DNA of 64,000 bases from Chitinophagales bacterium. GTDB taxonomy: Bacteria; Bacteroidota; Bacteroidia; Chitinophagales; Chitinophagaceae. Positions 9,608-17,452 of the stretch are shown here, in pieces (the stretch's first letter is position 1; each line of letters starts with the position of its first letter). The DNA lies in assembly GCA_017303855.1 (NCBI GenBank), contig JAFLBL010000016.1, positions 1 through 64,000 on the forward strand, read 5' to 3'. The notes under the pieces are model-generated. The model searched no databases, was not told the DNA's origin, and saw only the letters and a program-made list of their open reading frames with translations. A program made the position numbers and the translations under genes.

Positions 9608-10948
9608 ATGGGAAAAGAAATGGTCATACTGGGTGGAGGAGAAAGCGGGGTGGGGGCCGCCCTGCTCGCGAAGAAGGAAGGCTATACTGTTTTTTTATCC
9701 GACGGAAGTTCTTTGAAGGAGGCGTATCGTAACGAACTGCAGGCGGCAGGAATTGAATTTGAAGAAGGGCAACATACCGAAGCCCGTATCCTGGCTGCCG
9801 GTGAAGTGGTAAAAAGTCCGGGCATTCCTGAAAAAGCGGCCATGGTAAAAAAAATCAGGGCAGCCGGGATCAATGTAATCAGCGAAGTGGAACTGGCTTA
9901 CCGGTTTAAAGGGAAAAGTAAAATTATTGCCATTACCGGGAGCAATGGAAAAACCACCACCACCGCGCTTACGTATCATATCTGCAGGGAAGCGGGACTG
10001 GATGCAGCGCTGGTCGGAAATATCGGGGAATCATTTGCCAAACAGGTGGCCCTCGATCCGCGGCCATTGTATGTGGTGGAACTGAGCAGTTTTCAGCTCG
10101 ATGATTGTAAGGAGTTCCGGCCGGATGTGGCCATTCTCACCAACATCACCGAGGATCACCTGGATCGTTACGATTACAAATTCGAAAATTATATCCGGAG
10201 CAAATTCCGGATCATCATGAATCAGCAGCCGGATGATTTTTTCATCTACTGCGCGGATGATGAAGTAACCATGCAATTTTTAAACGAATACAATATCAAA
10301 TCAAACCAACTGCCAATCAGTATGAAAAGAGAATTACCAAACGGCGCTTTTATCAAGGACGGAGATATGTATGTAAGGACCGGGCAGGAATTTACCCGGA
10401 TGAGTGTGTTTGATTTCGCCTTAAAAGGCAAACATAACCAGTATAATACTATGGCAGCATGTGTGGCAGCAACAACCATGGATATCCGCAAGGATAAAAT
10501 CCGTGACGCGGTACAGCATTTTCAGAGCCTGGAGCACCGGATGGAGCCCGTGGCTACCGTACGCGGCGTTGAGTTTATCAACGACAGTAAAGCCACCAAC
10601 GTGAATTCCACCTGGTATGCACTGGAAAGCATGTCGAAGCCTGTCGTACTGATCCTCGGCGGTGTGGATAAAGGAAATGATTATTCCCTGATAGAAGAAC
10701 TGGTTAAAGAGAAAGTGAAGGCGGTGATTTGCCTCGGTACAGACAACGCCAAGATTCATGAAGCCTTTGGCGGTACCGTTAACACCATCGTGGATACAAA
10801 GAGCGCGCTGGAAGCCGTTCATGCCGCTTTCCATTTCGCGGAGAAAGGGGATGTGGTTTTACTGAGTCCGGCCTGTGCCAGCTTTGACCTGTTTAAAAAT
10901 TATGAAGACCGCGGCACGCAATTTAAACTGGCCGTAAGAGAGTTATAA
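9608..10948 (+). CDS. murD: UDP-N-acetylmuramoyl-L-alanine:D-glutamate ligase
   Basis: 446 residues. The N-terminal nucleotide-binding domain (ILGGGESGVGAALLAKKEG) is followed by the ATPase domain with P-loop AITGSNGKTTTTALTYH and the ligase domain with EHRMEPVATVRGVEFINDSK and LSPACASFDLFKNYEDRG. It adds D-glutamate to UDP-MurNAc-L-Ala in the cytoplasm. A 158-bp spacer separates it from mraY, larger than most gaps in this operon; I see no gene or terminator in it. The stop is 2 bp from the ftsW start, suggesting coupled translation. Confidence 0.97.
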   Translation: MGKEMVILGGGESGVGAALLAKKEGYTVFLSDGSSLKEAYRNELQAAGIEFEEGQHTEARILAAGEVVKSPGIPEKAAMVKKIRAAGINVISEVELAYRFKGKSKIIAITGSNGKTTTTALTYHICREAGLDAALVGNIGESFAKQVALDPRPLYVVELSSFQLDDCKEFRPDVAILTNITEDHLDRYDYKFENYIRSKFRIIMNQQPDDFFIYCADDEVTMQFLNEYNIKSNQLPISMKRELPNGAFIKDGDMYVRTGQEFTRMSVFDFALKGKHNQYNTMAACVAATTMDIRKDKIRDAVQHFQSLEHRMEPVATVRGVEFINDSKATNVNSTWYALESMSKPVVLILGGVDKGNDYSLIEELVKEKVKAVICLGTDNAKIHEAFGGTVNTIVDTKSALEAVHAAFHFAEKGDVVLLSPACASFDLFKNYEDRGTQFKLAVREL

Positions 10949-10950
10949 AA

Positions 10951-12219
10951 ATGGAAGCAACCCGGGACATACGGTTTAATGAGCTGAAGAATACCTTCAA
11001 TACACAGCACCTCCTCAGTAAAACGAAAGGGGATAAGGTGATCTGGGCCCTGGTGGTATTGCTGACGCTGGTTTCCTTACTGGCGGTTTACAGCGCCACG
11101 GGTTCACTGGCCTATAAAAATTATAAAGGGAATACGGAGATCTATCTGTTCAAACAGGTGGCCTTTATCGGCGTGGGAATAATGGTGATCTATTTTGCCC
11201 ACCTGATTAATTATACGTTTTATTCCAAAGCGGCGAAGATTGTATTCATGTTATCGGTGCCCTTGCTTATTTACACCCTGTTTTTCGGTGTAAAAATGAA
11301 TGAAGGAAGCCGCTGGATCCGTCTCCCGATTATCAACATGACCATGCAGACTTCGGATCTGGCCAAGCTGGCATTGTTCATGTATCTCGCGCGGTTGCTC
11401 AGCAAGAAACAGGATGTGATCAAGGATTTTAAAAAAGGATTCCTGCCCGTCATGACGCCCGTGGCTATTACCTGTCTGCTGATTGCACCGGCCAACCTGT
11501 CAACCGCCCTGTTACTCGGCGCCAGTTGCCTGTTGTTATTATTTATCGGACGCGTGAATACCAAACATATCCTGATCACGATCGGGGTGGCGATGATCCC
11601 TGTTTTGTTACTGATTTCCGCCGCGGTACTCCGGCACAAAGACGATACGGAACCGGTGATTGCGAAAAAAACTGCCGGCAGTACACTCACGGCCCGGGTG
11701 GATACCTGGGTTAGCCGGGTGGAGAGTTTTATTTATGGCAGTAAGGAAGATATTGATGGCGGTGCTTATCAGACCAGTCAGGCCAAGATTGCCATTTCAA
11801 AAGGCGGATTTTTTGGTGTGGGCCCCGGCAACAGTACCACCCGTGATTTTCTGCCCCAGGCGTATAACGACTTTATCTATGCGATTATCATTGAAGAGTA
11901 CGGTATTGCGGGCGGCGCCTTTATCATGTTTATTTATCTCGTGTTTTTATACCGCTGTATCCGCATCTTCAAACGTTGTCCTTTTGCCTTTGGCGCATTC
12001 CTGGCACTGGGACTGAGTTTTACACTGGCCATACAAGCCGTGGCGAATATGGCAGTAACGGTGAATTTATTTCCGGTAACGGGGGTTACCCTGCCACTGG
12101 TCAGTATGGGTGGAACCAGTTTCATTTTTACCTGCCTGGCGATCGGAATTATTCTGAGTGTGGCCAGGAACGTGGAGCAGACAGAAGGGAAAACACAACA
12201 AAAAGAAGCGATCGCCTGA
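10951..12219 (+). CDS. ftsW: Septal peptidoglycan polymerase FtsW (SEDS family)
   Basis: 422 residues with about ten membrane helices. SEDS signatures include the VYSATGSLAY segment after the first helix, NEGSRWIRL, GFFGVGPGNSTTRDFLPQAYNDFI and EEYGIAGG, and NLFPVTGVTLPLVSMGGTSF near the end. FtsW polymerises lipid II at the septum together with the class B PBP encoded upstream. A hydrophilic stretch (about 230-270) before GPGN corresponds to the large periplasmic loop. RodA is the main alternative, but position between murD and murG supports FtsW. Confidence 0.95.
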   Translation: MEATRDIRFNELKNTFNTQHLLSKTKGDKVIWALVVLLTLVSLLAVYSATGSLAYKNYKGNTEIYLFKQVAFIGVGIMVIYFAHLINYTFYSKAAKIVFMLSVPLLIYTLFFGVKMNEGSRWIRLPIINMTMQTSDLAKLALFMYLARLLSKKQDVIKDFKKGFLPVMTPVAITCLLIAPANLSTALLLGASCLLLLFIGRVNTKHILITIGVAMIPVLLLISAAVLRHKDDTEPVIAKKTAGSTLTARVDTWVSRVESFIYGSKEDIDGGAYQTSQAKIAISKGGFFGVGPGNSTTRDFLPQAYNDFIYAIIIEEYGIAGGAFIMFIYLVFLYRCIRIFKRCPFAFGAFLALGLSFTLAIQAVANMAVTVNLFPVTGVTLPLVSMGGTSFIFTCLAIGIILSVARNVEQTEGKTQQKEAIA

Positions 12220-12234
12220 GAAGGTATTTAAATA

Positions 12235-13371
12235 ATGTCAGACGCAAACCAACATAAGGAAACCAGTGCGCAGCGCGGAAGCGGTAAGCGTTTCATTATC
12301 GCGGGTGGTGGTACAGGCGGACATATATTTCCGGCTATCGCCATTGCCAATGCGCTGAAAAAAATGGAGCCTTCCGCCGTCTTTCTTTTTATCGGGGCGA
12401 AAGGGAAAATGGAAATGGAAAAAGTACCGCAGGCCGGGTATGATATTGAAGGATTGGATATTGCGGGTTTCAACAGAAGTTCTTTGATTAAAAATATCGG
12501 ACTGCCTTTTAAACTCCTGAAAAGTTTTTTACAGGTGCGCCGGGTCTTCAACCGGTTTAAACCGGATGCGGTGGTCGGTGTGGGCGGGTATTCCAGTTTC
12601 CCGGTATTGCGGATGGCGCAGGCAAAGGGAATAAAAACATTTATTCACGAGTCCAATTCATTTGCCGGTAAATCCAATATCCTGCTTGGGAAAAAAGCGA
12701 CCCTGGTTTTTACAGGCACGGACGGGATGGAAAAATTTTTTCCGGTGGAAAAAATACGCGTTACCGGGAACCCGGTACGGTCGGTAATTACCAATGCCCG
12801 TCTGAGCAGGGAAGAAGGATTGAAACATTTTACGCTGACCAGTAACCGCAAAACTGTGTTTGTAGTGGGTGGCAGCCTCGGGGCCCGTTCGGTGAATGAA
12901 GCCATCGATAAAGGACTCGACGAATTGCTGCAGGCCGGATTACAGGTTATCTGGCAAACCGGCAAGCCGTATGCGGCTAAAGCAAAAGAAAGAGCCGCTG
13001 ATAAGGAAGCCGTTCGTGTTCATGAATTTATCACGCAGATGGAATATGCCTACGCGGCCGCGGATATTGTGGTGTCACGCGCCGGGGCGATGAGTGTGGC
13101 GGAATTATGTGTGGCAAAGAAGCCCGTTTTGTTTGTACCCTATCCCTTTGCTGCCGAAGATCACCAGACGGTGAATGCGCAGCAACTGGTAAAAAAAGAG
13201 GCCGCGCTGATGGTGAAGGACAGTGATGTTTTGCAGGAACTGGTCCCGAAAACCATCGCGCTGGCAAACGATGAAGCGAAACAACAGGAACTGAAGAACA
13301 ATATAGCGGCATTGGCAGTGACGAATGCTGATGAAGTGGTGGCCGCTGAAATGCTCAAACTGATCCGATGA
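12235..13371 (+). CDS. murG: UDP-GlcNAc:lipid I N-acetylglucosaminyltransferase
   Basis: 378 residues, GT28/GT-B fold. N-terminal glycine-rich loop IAGGGTGGHIFPAIAIANAL, VVGVGGYSSFPVL, HESNSFAGKSN, the second glycine loop VVGGSLGARSVNEAID, and donor-site SRAGAMSVAELCVAKKPVLFVPYPFAAEDHQ (quoted in parts: SRAGAMSVAEL, PYPFAAEDHQ). It makes lipid II on the cytoplasmic face of the membrane. It starts 15 bp after ftsW; its TGA overlaps the murC start in an ATGA arrangement. Confidence 0.97.
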   Translation: MSDANQHKETSAQRGSGKRFIIAGGGTGGHIFPAIAIANALKKMEPSAVFLFIGAKGKMEMEKVPQAGYDIEGLDIAGFNRSSLIKNIGLPFKLLKSFLQVRRVFNRFKPDAVVGVGGYSSFPVLRMAQAKGIKTFIHESNSFAGKSNILLGKKATLVFTGTDGMEKFFPVEKIRVTGNPVRSVITNARLSREEGLKHFTLTSNRKTVFVVGGSLGARSVNEAIDKGLDELLQAGLQVIWQTGKPYAAKAKERAADKEAVRVHEFITQMEYAYAAADIVVSRAGAMSVAELCVAKKPVLFVPYPFAAEDHQTVNAQQLVKKEAALMVKDSDVLQELVPKTIALANDEAKQQELKNNIAALAVTNADEVVAAEMLKLIR

Positions 13372-14792
13372 ACGTACACGCCAATACTGTCCTTATGAAT
13401 ACCCCCTTCCGGGGGATTGACAAACTGAGATCCGTTTATTTCATCGGTATCGGAGGAATCGGGATGAGTGCGATTGCCCGTTTCTTTCATGCCGCCGGTG
13501 TACAGGTGAGCGGGTATGATAAAACACCCACGGCACTGTCCCGTGAACTGGAAGCCAGCGGTATTGCGGTTCATTATGAAGAGAACCTCGCACTGGCACC
13601 CAAAGAGGCAGACCTGGTAGTGTACACACCGGCTGTGCCTGCGACACACCAGGAGCTGGTGTACTACCGTGAAAACGGATATAATGTAGTGAAGCGGAGT
13701 GATGTACTCCAGCTGATTACTGAAAGTTCTTTTAATGTTTGTATAGCCGGTACACATGGCAAGACCACCATTACCAGCATGACAGCGCATATACTCCGCG
13801 ACAGCGGGTTGGGGTGCAATGCCTTTCTGGGTGGTATTGCGGTAAACTATGGCACCAATTTCTGGAGCAGTGAAAAAAACATATGTGTGATTGAAGCCGA
13901 TGAGTACGACCGTAGCTTTTTGAAACTGAGTCCGGATGTGGCTGTGATTACTGCCATGGATGCGGATCACCTGGATATTTACGGTACCGCCGCAGCAATG
14001 GAAGAAGCTTTTATCGGATTCAGTAAAGCGGTGAAACCCGGGGGTATCCTGATCAGCCAGTTCGGACTGAAACGGGGAAAGGAACTGCAGGCAGACACAC
14101 ACCTGACTTACAGCCTGCAGAATGAAGCAGCCGATTTGTATGCCGCCAATATCCGGATGAAGAATGGCAGTTATTCATTCGACGTGCAGCTGCCCGGACT
14201 GTTGCTGGAAAATGTGAAACTGAATATGGGCGGCATGCACAATGTGGAGAATGCGGTGGCTGCTATCGGGGTGGCCGCTTCGCTGGGTATTGAACCGGAT
14301 AAAATCAGGGCAGCGGTGGAAAACTTCCGCGGTGTGAAAAGAAGGTTTGAGTATATCATCAAAAATGAACGGCTGGTTTTTATTGATGACTATGCCCATC
14401 ATCCGGAAGAACTGCGGGCACTGATCACCGGGGCAAAGACACTATTTCCTCAGCGGAAATGTACCGTGTTGTTTCAGCCGCATTTGTTCAGCCGTACCCG
14501 CGACCATGCTGATGGCTTTGCCGCTGTGCTGAGCCAGGCCGATGAAGTAGTACTGCTTCCCGTCTATCCGGCCCGTGAGTTACCGGTGGAAGGTGTAAAC
14601 AGTGAAATGATAAGAGATAAAATGACGATAGCCCATGTGGCGGTTAAAGAGAAAGCGGCGTTGATGAACTGGATAAAAGAAAGTTATGCGCCCGCTGTAA
14701 ATAAGGAATTCGGCGCATTGCTGATTGTGGCCGGTGCCGGCGATATTGATACACTGGTGGAACCTGTTAAAGACCTGTTGAAAGAAATATAA
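13368..14792 (+). CDS. murC: UDP-N-acetylmuramate:L-alanine ligase
   Basis: 474 residues from the ATG that overlaps the murG stop (ATGA). Another in-frame ATG at 13395 is possible, but the overlap favours the first. Visible parts: dinucleotide-like loop FIGIGGIGMSAIARFF, P-loop IAGTHGKTTITSMTAHIL, DADHLDIYG, and IDDYAHHPEELRAL in the ligase domain. It catalyses the first ATP-dependent amino acid addition to UDP-MurNAc. Only three bases separate it from ftsQ. Confidence 0.97.
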   Translation: MNVHANTVLMNTPFRGIDKLRSVYFIGIGGIGMSAIARFFHAAGVQVSGYDKTPTALSRELEASGIAVHYEENLALAPKEADLVVYTPAVPATHQELVYYRENGYNVVKRSDVLQLITESSFNVCIAGTHGKTTITSMTAHILRDSGLGCNAFLGGIAVNYGTNFWSSEKNICVIEADEYDRSFLKLSPDVAVITAMDADHLDIYGTAAAMEEAFIGFSKAVKPGGILISQFGLKRGKELQADTHLTYSLQNEAADLYAANIRMKNGSYSFDVQLPGLLLENVKLNMGGMHNVENAVAAIGVAASLGIEPDKIRAAVENFRGVKRRFEYIIKNERLVFIDDYAHHPEELRALITGAKTLFPQRKCTVLFQPHLFSRTRDHADGFAAVLSQADEVVLLPVYPARELPVEGVNSEMIRDKMTIAHVAVKEKAALMNWIKESYAPAVNKEFGALLIVAGAGDIDTLVEPVKDLLKEI

Positions 14793-14795
14793 AAA

Positions 14796-15896
14796 TTGAG
14801 TGCGAAGAAAACGATACGGAAAATTGCTTTTATCACCGTTTGGGTGTGTATCGCCGGTGGCATGTTCACGCTGCTGATGGCCGCCATCAGCAGTAAGAAC
14901 AAGGGTCGCTGCAGCGGGTACAGCATCACGATCAATGATGTAGAGAAGAATTATTTCATTGATCAGAAGGATGTGGAAGCCCTGCTGATGAAAGCCGCCG
15001 GTGGAGCCGTGAAAGGACAACTGCTGGCATCTTTGAATCTGTATGAACTGGAAACCTCACTGGAACGCAATACATGGATCCGTGACGCGGAATTATATGT
15101 GGATAAACAGGATCACCTGCATGTAACGATTTCAGAGAAGGAACCCATTGCCAGGATCTTTACCACGGCAGGCAGCTCTTTTTATATTGATAAAAGCGGA
15201 AAGAAAATGCCGCTCTCCGAAAAACTCAGTGCCCGTGTACCGGTTTTCACCGGATTCCCGGATAAGAAAAAGCTGAACAGCGACGACAGTGTATTGCTGA
15301 GCCGTGTAACCAATGCGGCACTCTTTATCCTGCGTGATTCTTTCTGGCTGGCCCAGGTTACGCAAATGGATATTACCCCGGAACGGAATTTTGAAATGAT
15401 TCCCCTCGTAGGTAATCATGTGGTGAAGATGGATGCGGCCCGGCCCGTTGAACAGCAATTTCAGCGCTTGTTTACTTTCTACAACCAGGTCCTCAGCAAA
15501 ACAGGATTTGAGCGCTACAAAGTTATCAATGTACAGTATGCCGGCCAGGTAGTGGCTTCCCGTTTTGCCGGGAATGCGAAAGTGGATTCAGTACAATTAA
15601 GACGCAATGTGGAGCAACTGCTGAAACAATCACGCGATGCCGAAGCCGATACTGTGGCCCGTATTTTACCCGGTCCCGCGATCCCGCTGGCAACCGATGC
15701 CGCGGATGAACCACCGGTACAGGAACCGGCCGCCACGCGTACAACAGATAATATAACGAACCGTAATCCCAACCCTGTGAACACTCCTGTAACGCCGAAG
15801 CCGGGCAGCAGCAACAAACCCGCCGCACCAAAACCTAAACCCAAAGCGCAGATGCCGCCGAGGACAACGGAAGACGCAAACGGGGGATATAATTAA
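14796..15896 (+). CDS. ftsQ: Cell division protein FtsQ/DivIB
   Basis: 366 residues from a TTG start three bases after murC. One N-terminal membrane helix (about 8-30: IAFITVWVCIAGGMFTLLMA), then a POTRA-like domain (about 40-110, with NTWIRDAELYVDKQDHLHVTI and EKEPIARI), a beta-rich domain to about 265, and a Pro/Thr/Ala-rich tail (about 290-366) of low complexity. FtsQ links early and late division proteins in the periplasm. The tail is disordered and not needed for family assignment; its role is unknown. Confidence 0.9.
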   Translation: MSAKKTIRKIAFITVWVCIAGGMFTLLMAAISSKNKGRCSGYSITINDVEKNYFIDQKDVEALLMKAAGGAVKGQLLASLNLYELETSLERNTWIRDAELYVDKQDHLHVTISEKEPIARIFTTAGSSFYIDKSGKKMPLSEKLSARVPVFTGFPDKKKLNSDDSVLLSRVTNAALFILRDSFWLAQVTQMDITPERNFEMIPLVGNHVVKMDAARPVEQQFQRLFTFYNQVLSKTGFERYKVINVQYAGQVVASRFAGNAKVDSVQLRRNVEQLLKQSRDAEADTVARILPGPAIPLATDAADEPPVQEPAATRTTDNITNRNPNPVNTPVTPKPGSSNKPAAPKPKPKAQMPPRTTEDANGGYN

Positions 15897-15943
15897 AAAA
15901 ACAACAACGATTTCGATAAAAAACAACAACTAAAACAGCAACT

Positions 15944-17314
15944 ATGAACAACGAACAACCCATTATTGTCGGCCTTGATATTGGTACTACCAAGATCGCG
16001 GTTATTGCCGGCCGTAAGAACGAGTACGGGAAGCTCGAGATCCTTGGCTTCGGAAAAGCCAACTCCAATGGTGTAAAGCACGGCCAGGTGCTCAACATTG
16101 ATGAAACGATCAAAGCCATCCGTACCGCCCTTGACAACTGCTTTGCTTCCAATCCCGACCTCGAGATCAGCGAAGTCTATGTAGGTATTGCCGGACATCA
16201 TATCAAGAGTCTCCAGACGCGCGGCGATATCGTACGGCAGCGTACCGATGAAGAAATCACGCAGCGTGAAATTGATCAGCTGATTGACGATCAGTACAAA
16301 ACCTATATCCCGGCCGGCGACCAGATCATTGATGTGATCCCGCAGGAATTTACCGTGGATAATTTTCAGAATATTCCCAATCCCATCGGTTATGGTGGTG
16401 TAAAGATTGGCGCCAATTTCCATATCATCACCGGTGATAAGAACGCGATCCGCAATATCAACCGCAGTGTGGAAAAGGCGGACCTCCGTACCAAGGACCT
16501 GGTACTGCAACCCCTTGCTTCTTCTTCCGCCGTTATGGGCCAGGAAGATATGGAAGCCGGTGTGGCCATCGTGGATATCGGTGGCGGTACTACGGACCTC
16601 GCCGTATTCTATGAAGGTATTTTAAAACATACCGCCGTGATTCCCTTTGCCGGTGAGAATATCACCAACGATATCAAAACCGGACTGGGTGTATTGAAAA
16701 CACAGGCGGAACAAATGAAAGTACAGTTTGGCAGCGCCCTCGCCAATGAGGCCAAAGCCAATGCCTATATTACCATTCCCGGTTTACGCGGAATGCCCGC
16801 CAAGGAAATCAGCGTGAAGAACCTGGCGAATATTATCCAGGCACGTATGAGTGAAATCATGGACTTTGTTACCTATCACCTCAAGCAGGTGGGACTGGAT
16901 AATAAGGCACTCAACGGAGGCATCATCCTGACAGGAGGTGGTTCACAGCTGAAACACCTGATCCAGCTGACTGAATATGTAACCGGACTGAATGCCCGTA
17001 TCGGTTTTCCCAACGAGCATCTTGCCGGCGGCCATATCGAAGAACTCTCCAGGCCTACCTATTCCACCTGTATCGGTCTTATCCTGAAAGGATATGATGA
17101 CTACGAGCACAACCGGAAAGAGTTTGATAAAGATTTCCGCAAAGTGGATGTGCCCGAAGCACTGAAGAAAGCGGAAGAAGCTGAACTTGAACCCGCAGGT
17201 GATATAGCTGTACCGGTAGCAGTGAAAAGCCGTAAGGGACTGCCCAATTTCTGGGGAAAATTCAAGGACGGAATTATCGATTTGTTTAAAGAAGAAGAAG
17301 ACAAACATTTATAA
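15944..17314 (+). CDS. ftsA: Cell division protein FtsA
   Basis: 456 residues, actin-like ATPase that tethers FtsZ polymers to the inner membrane. Phosphate loops IIVGLDIGTTKIAVIAG and AIVDIGGGTTDLAVF and the adenosine motif GGIILTGGGSQLKHL are visible, as is the SHS2/1C subdomain (LEISEVYVGIAGHHIKSL). The C-terminal amphipathic stretch (FWGKFKDGIIDLFKEEED) fits the membrane-targeting helix. The TAA stop at 17312-17314 is followed at once by an A/T heptad array and hairpin before ftsZ. Confidence 0.96.
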   Translation: MNNEQPIIVGLDIGTTKIAVIAGRKNEYGKLEILGFGKANSNGVKHGQVLNIDETIKAIRTALDNCFASNPDLEISEVYVGIAGHHIKSLQTRGDIVRQRTDEEITQREIDQLIDDQYKTYIPAGDQIIDVIPQEFTVDNFQNIPNPIGYGGVKIGANFHIITGDKNAIRNINRSVEKADLRTKDLVLQPLASSSAVMGQEDMEAGVAIVDIGGGTTDLAVFYEGILKHTAVIPFAGENITNDIKTGLGVLKTQAEQMKVQFGSALANEAKANAYITIPGLRGMPAKEISVKNLANIIQARMSEIMDFVTYHLKQVGLDNKALNGGIILTGGGSQLKHLIQLTEYVTGLNARIGFPNEHLAGGHIEELSRPTYSTCIGLILKGYDDYEHNRKEFDKDFRKVDVPEALKKAEEAELEPAGDIAVPVAVKSRKGLPNFWGKFKDGIIDLFKEEEDKHL

Positions 17315-17416
17315 ATTAAAAAGTCAAAAATTAAAAAGTAAAAAAGGAACAGGCTGCAAATTGAAATGTCTGTTCAGCCTTGGGATTTTTTACTTTTTAC
17401 TTTTCAATTTTGACTT
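17315..17416 (+). repeat. A/T-rich heptad repeats forming a large hairpin between ftsA and ftsZ
   Basis: Starting at the first base after the ftsA stop, the left arm reads as 7-bp units (ATTAAAA, AGTCAAA, AATTAAA, AAGTAAA). The right arm (about 17385-17416) reads TTTTTAC, TTTTTAC, TTTTCAA, TTTTGAC. The two arms are imperfect inverted copies, with one extra heptad on the right. Nested inside are GAACAG/CTGTTC (17347-17352 with 17370-17375) and AGGCTG/CAGCCT. The element could fold in the ftsA-ftsZ transcript and affect ftsZ output, but it also belongs to the dispersed heptad family described in the findings. Confidence 0.7.
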
Positions 17417-17452
17417 TATGTAAACCAAATATCCAACTATTAAATTCTTACT

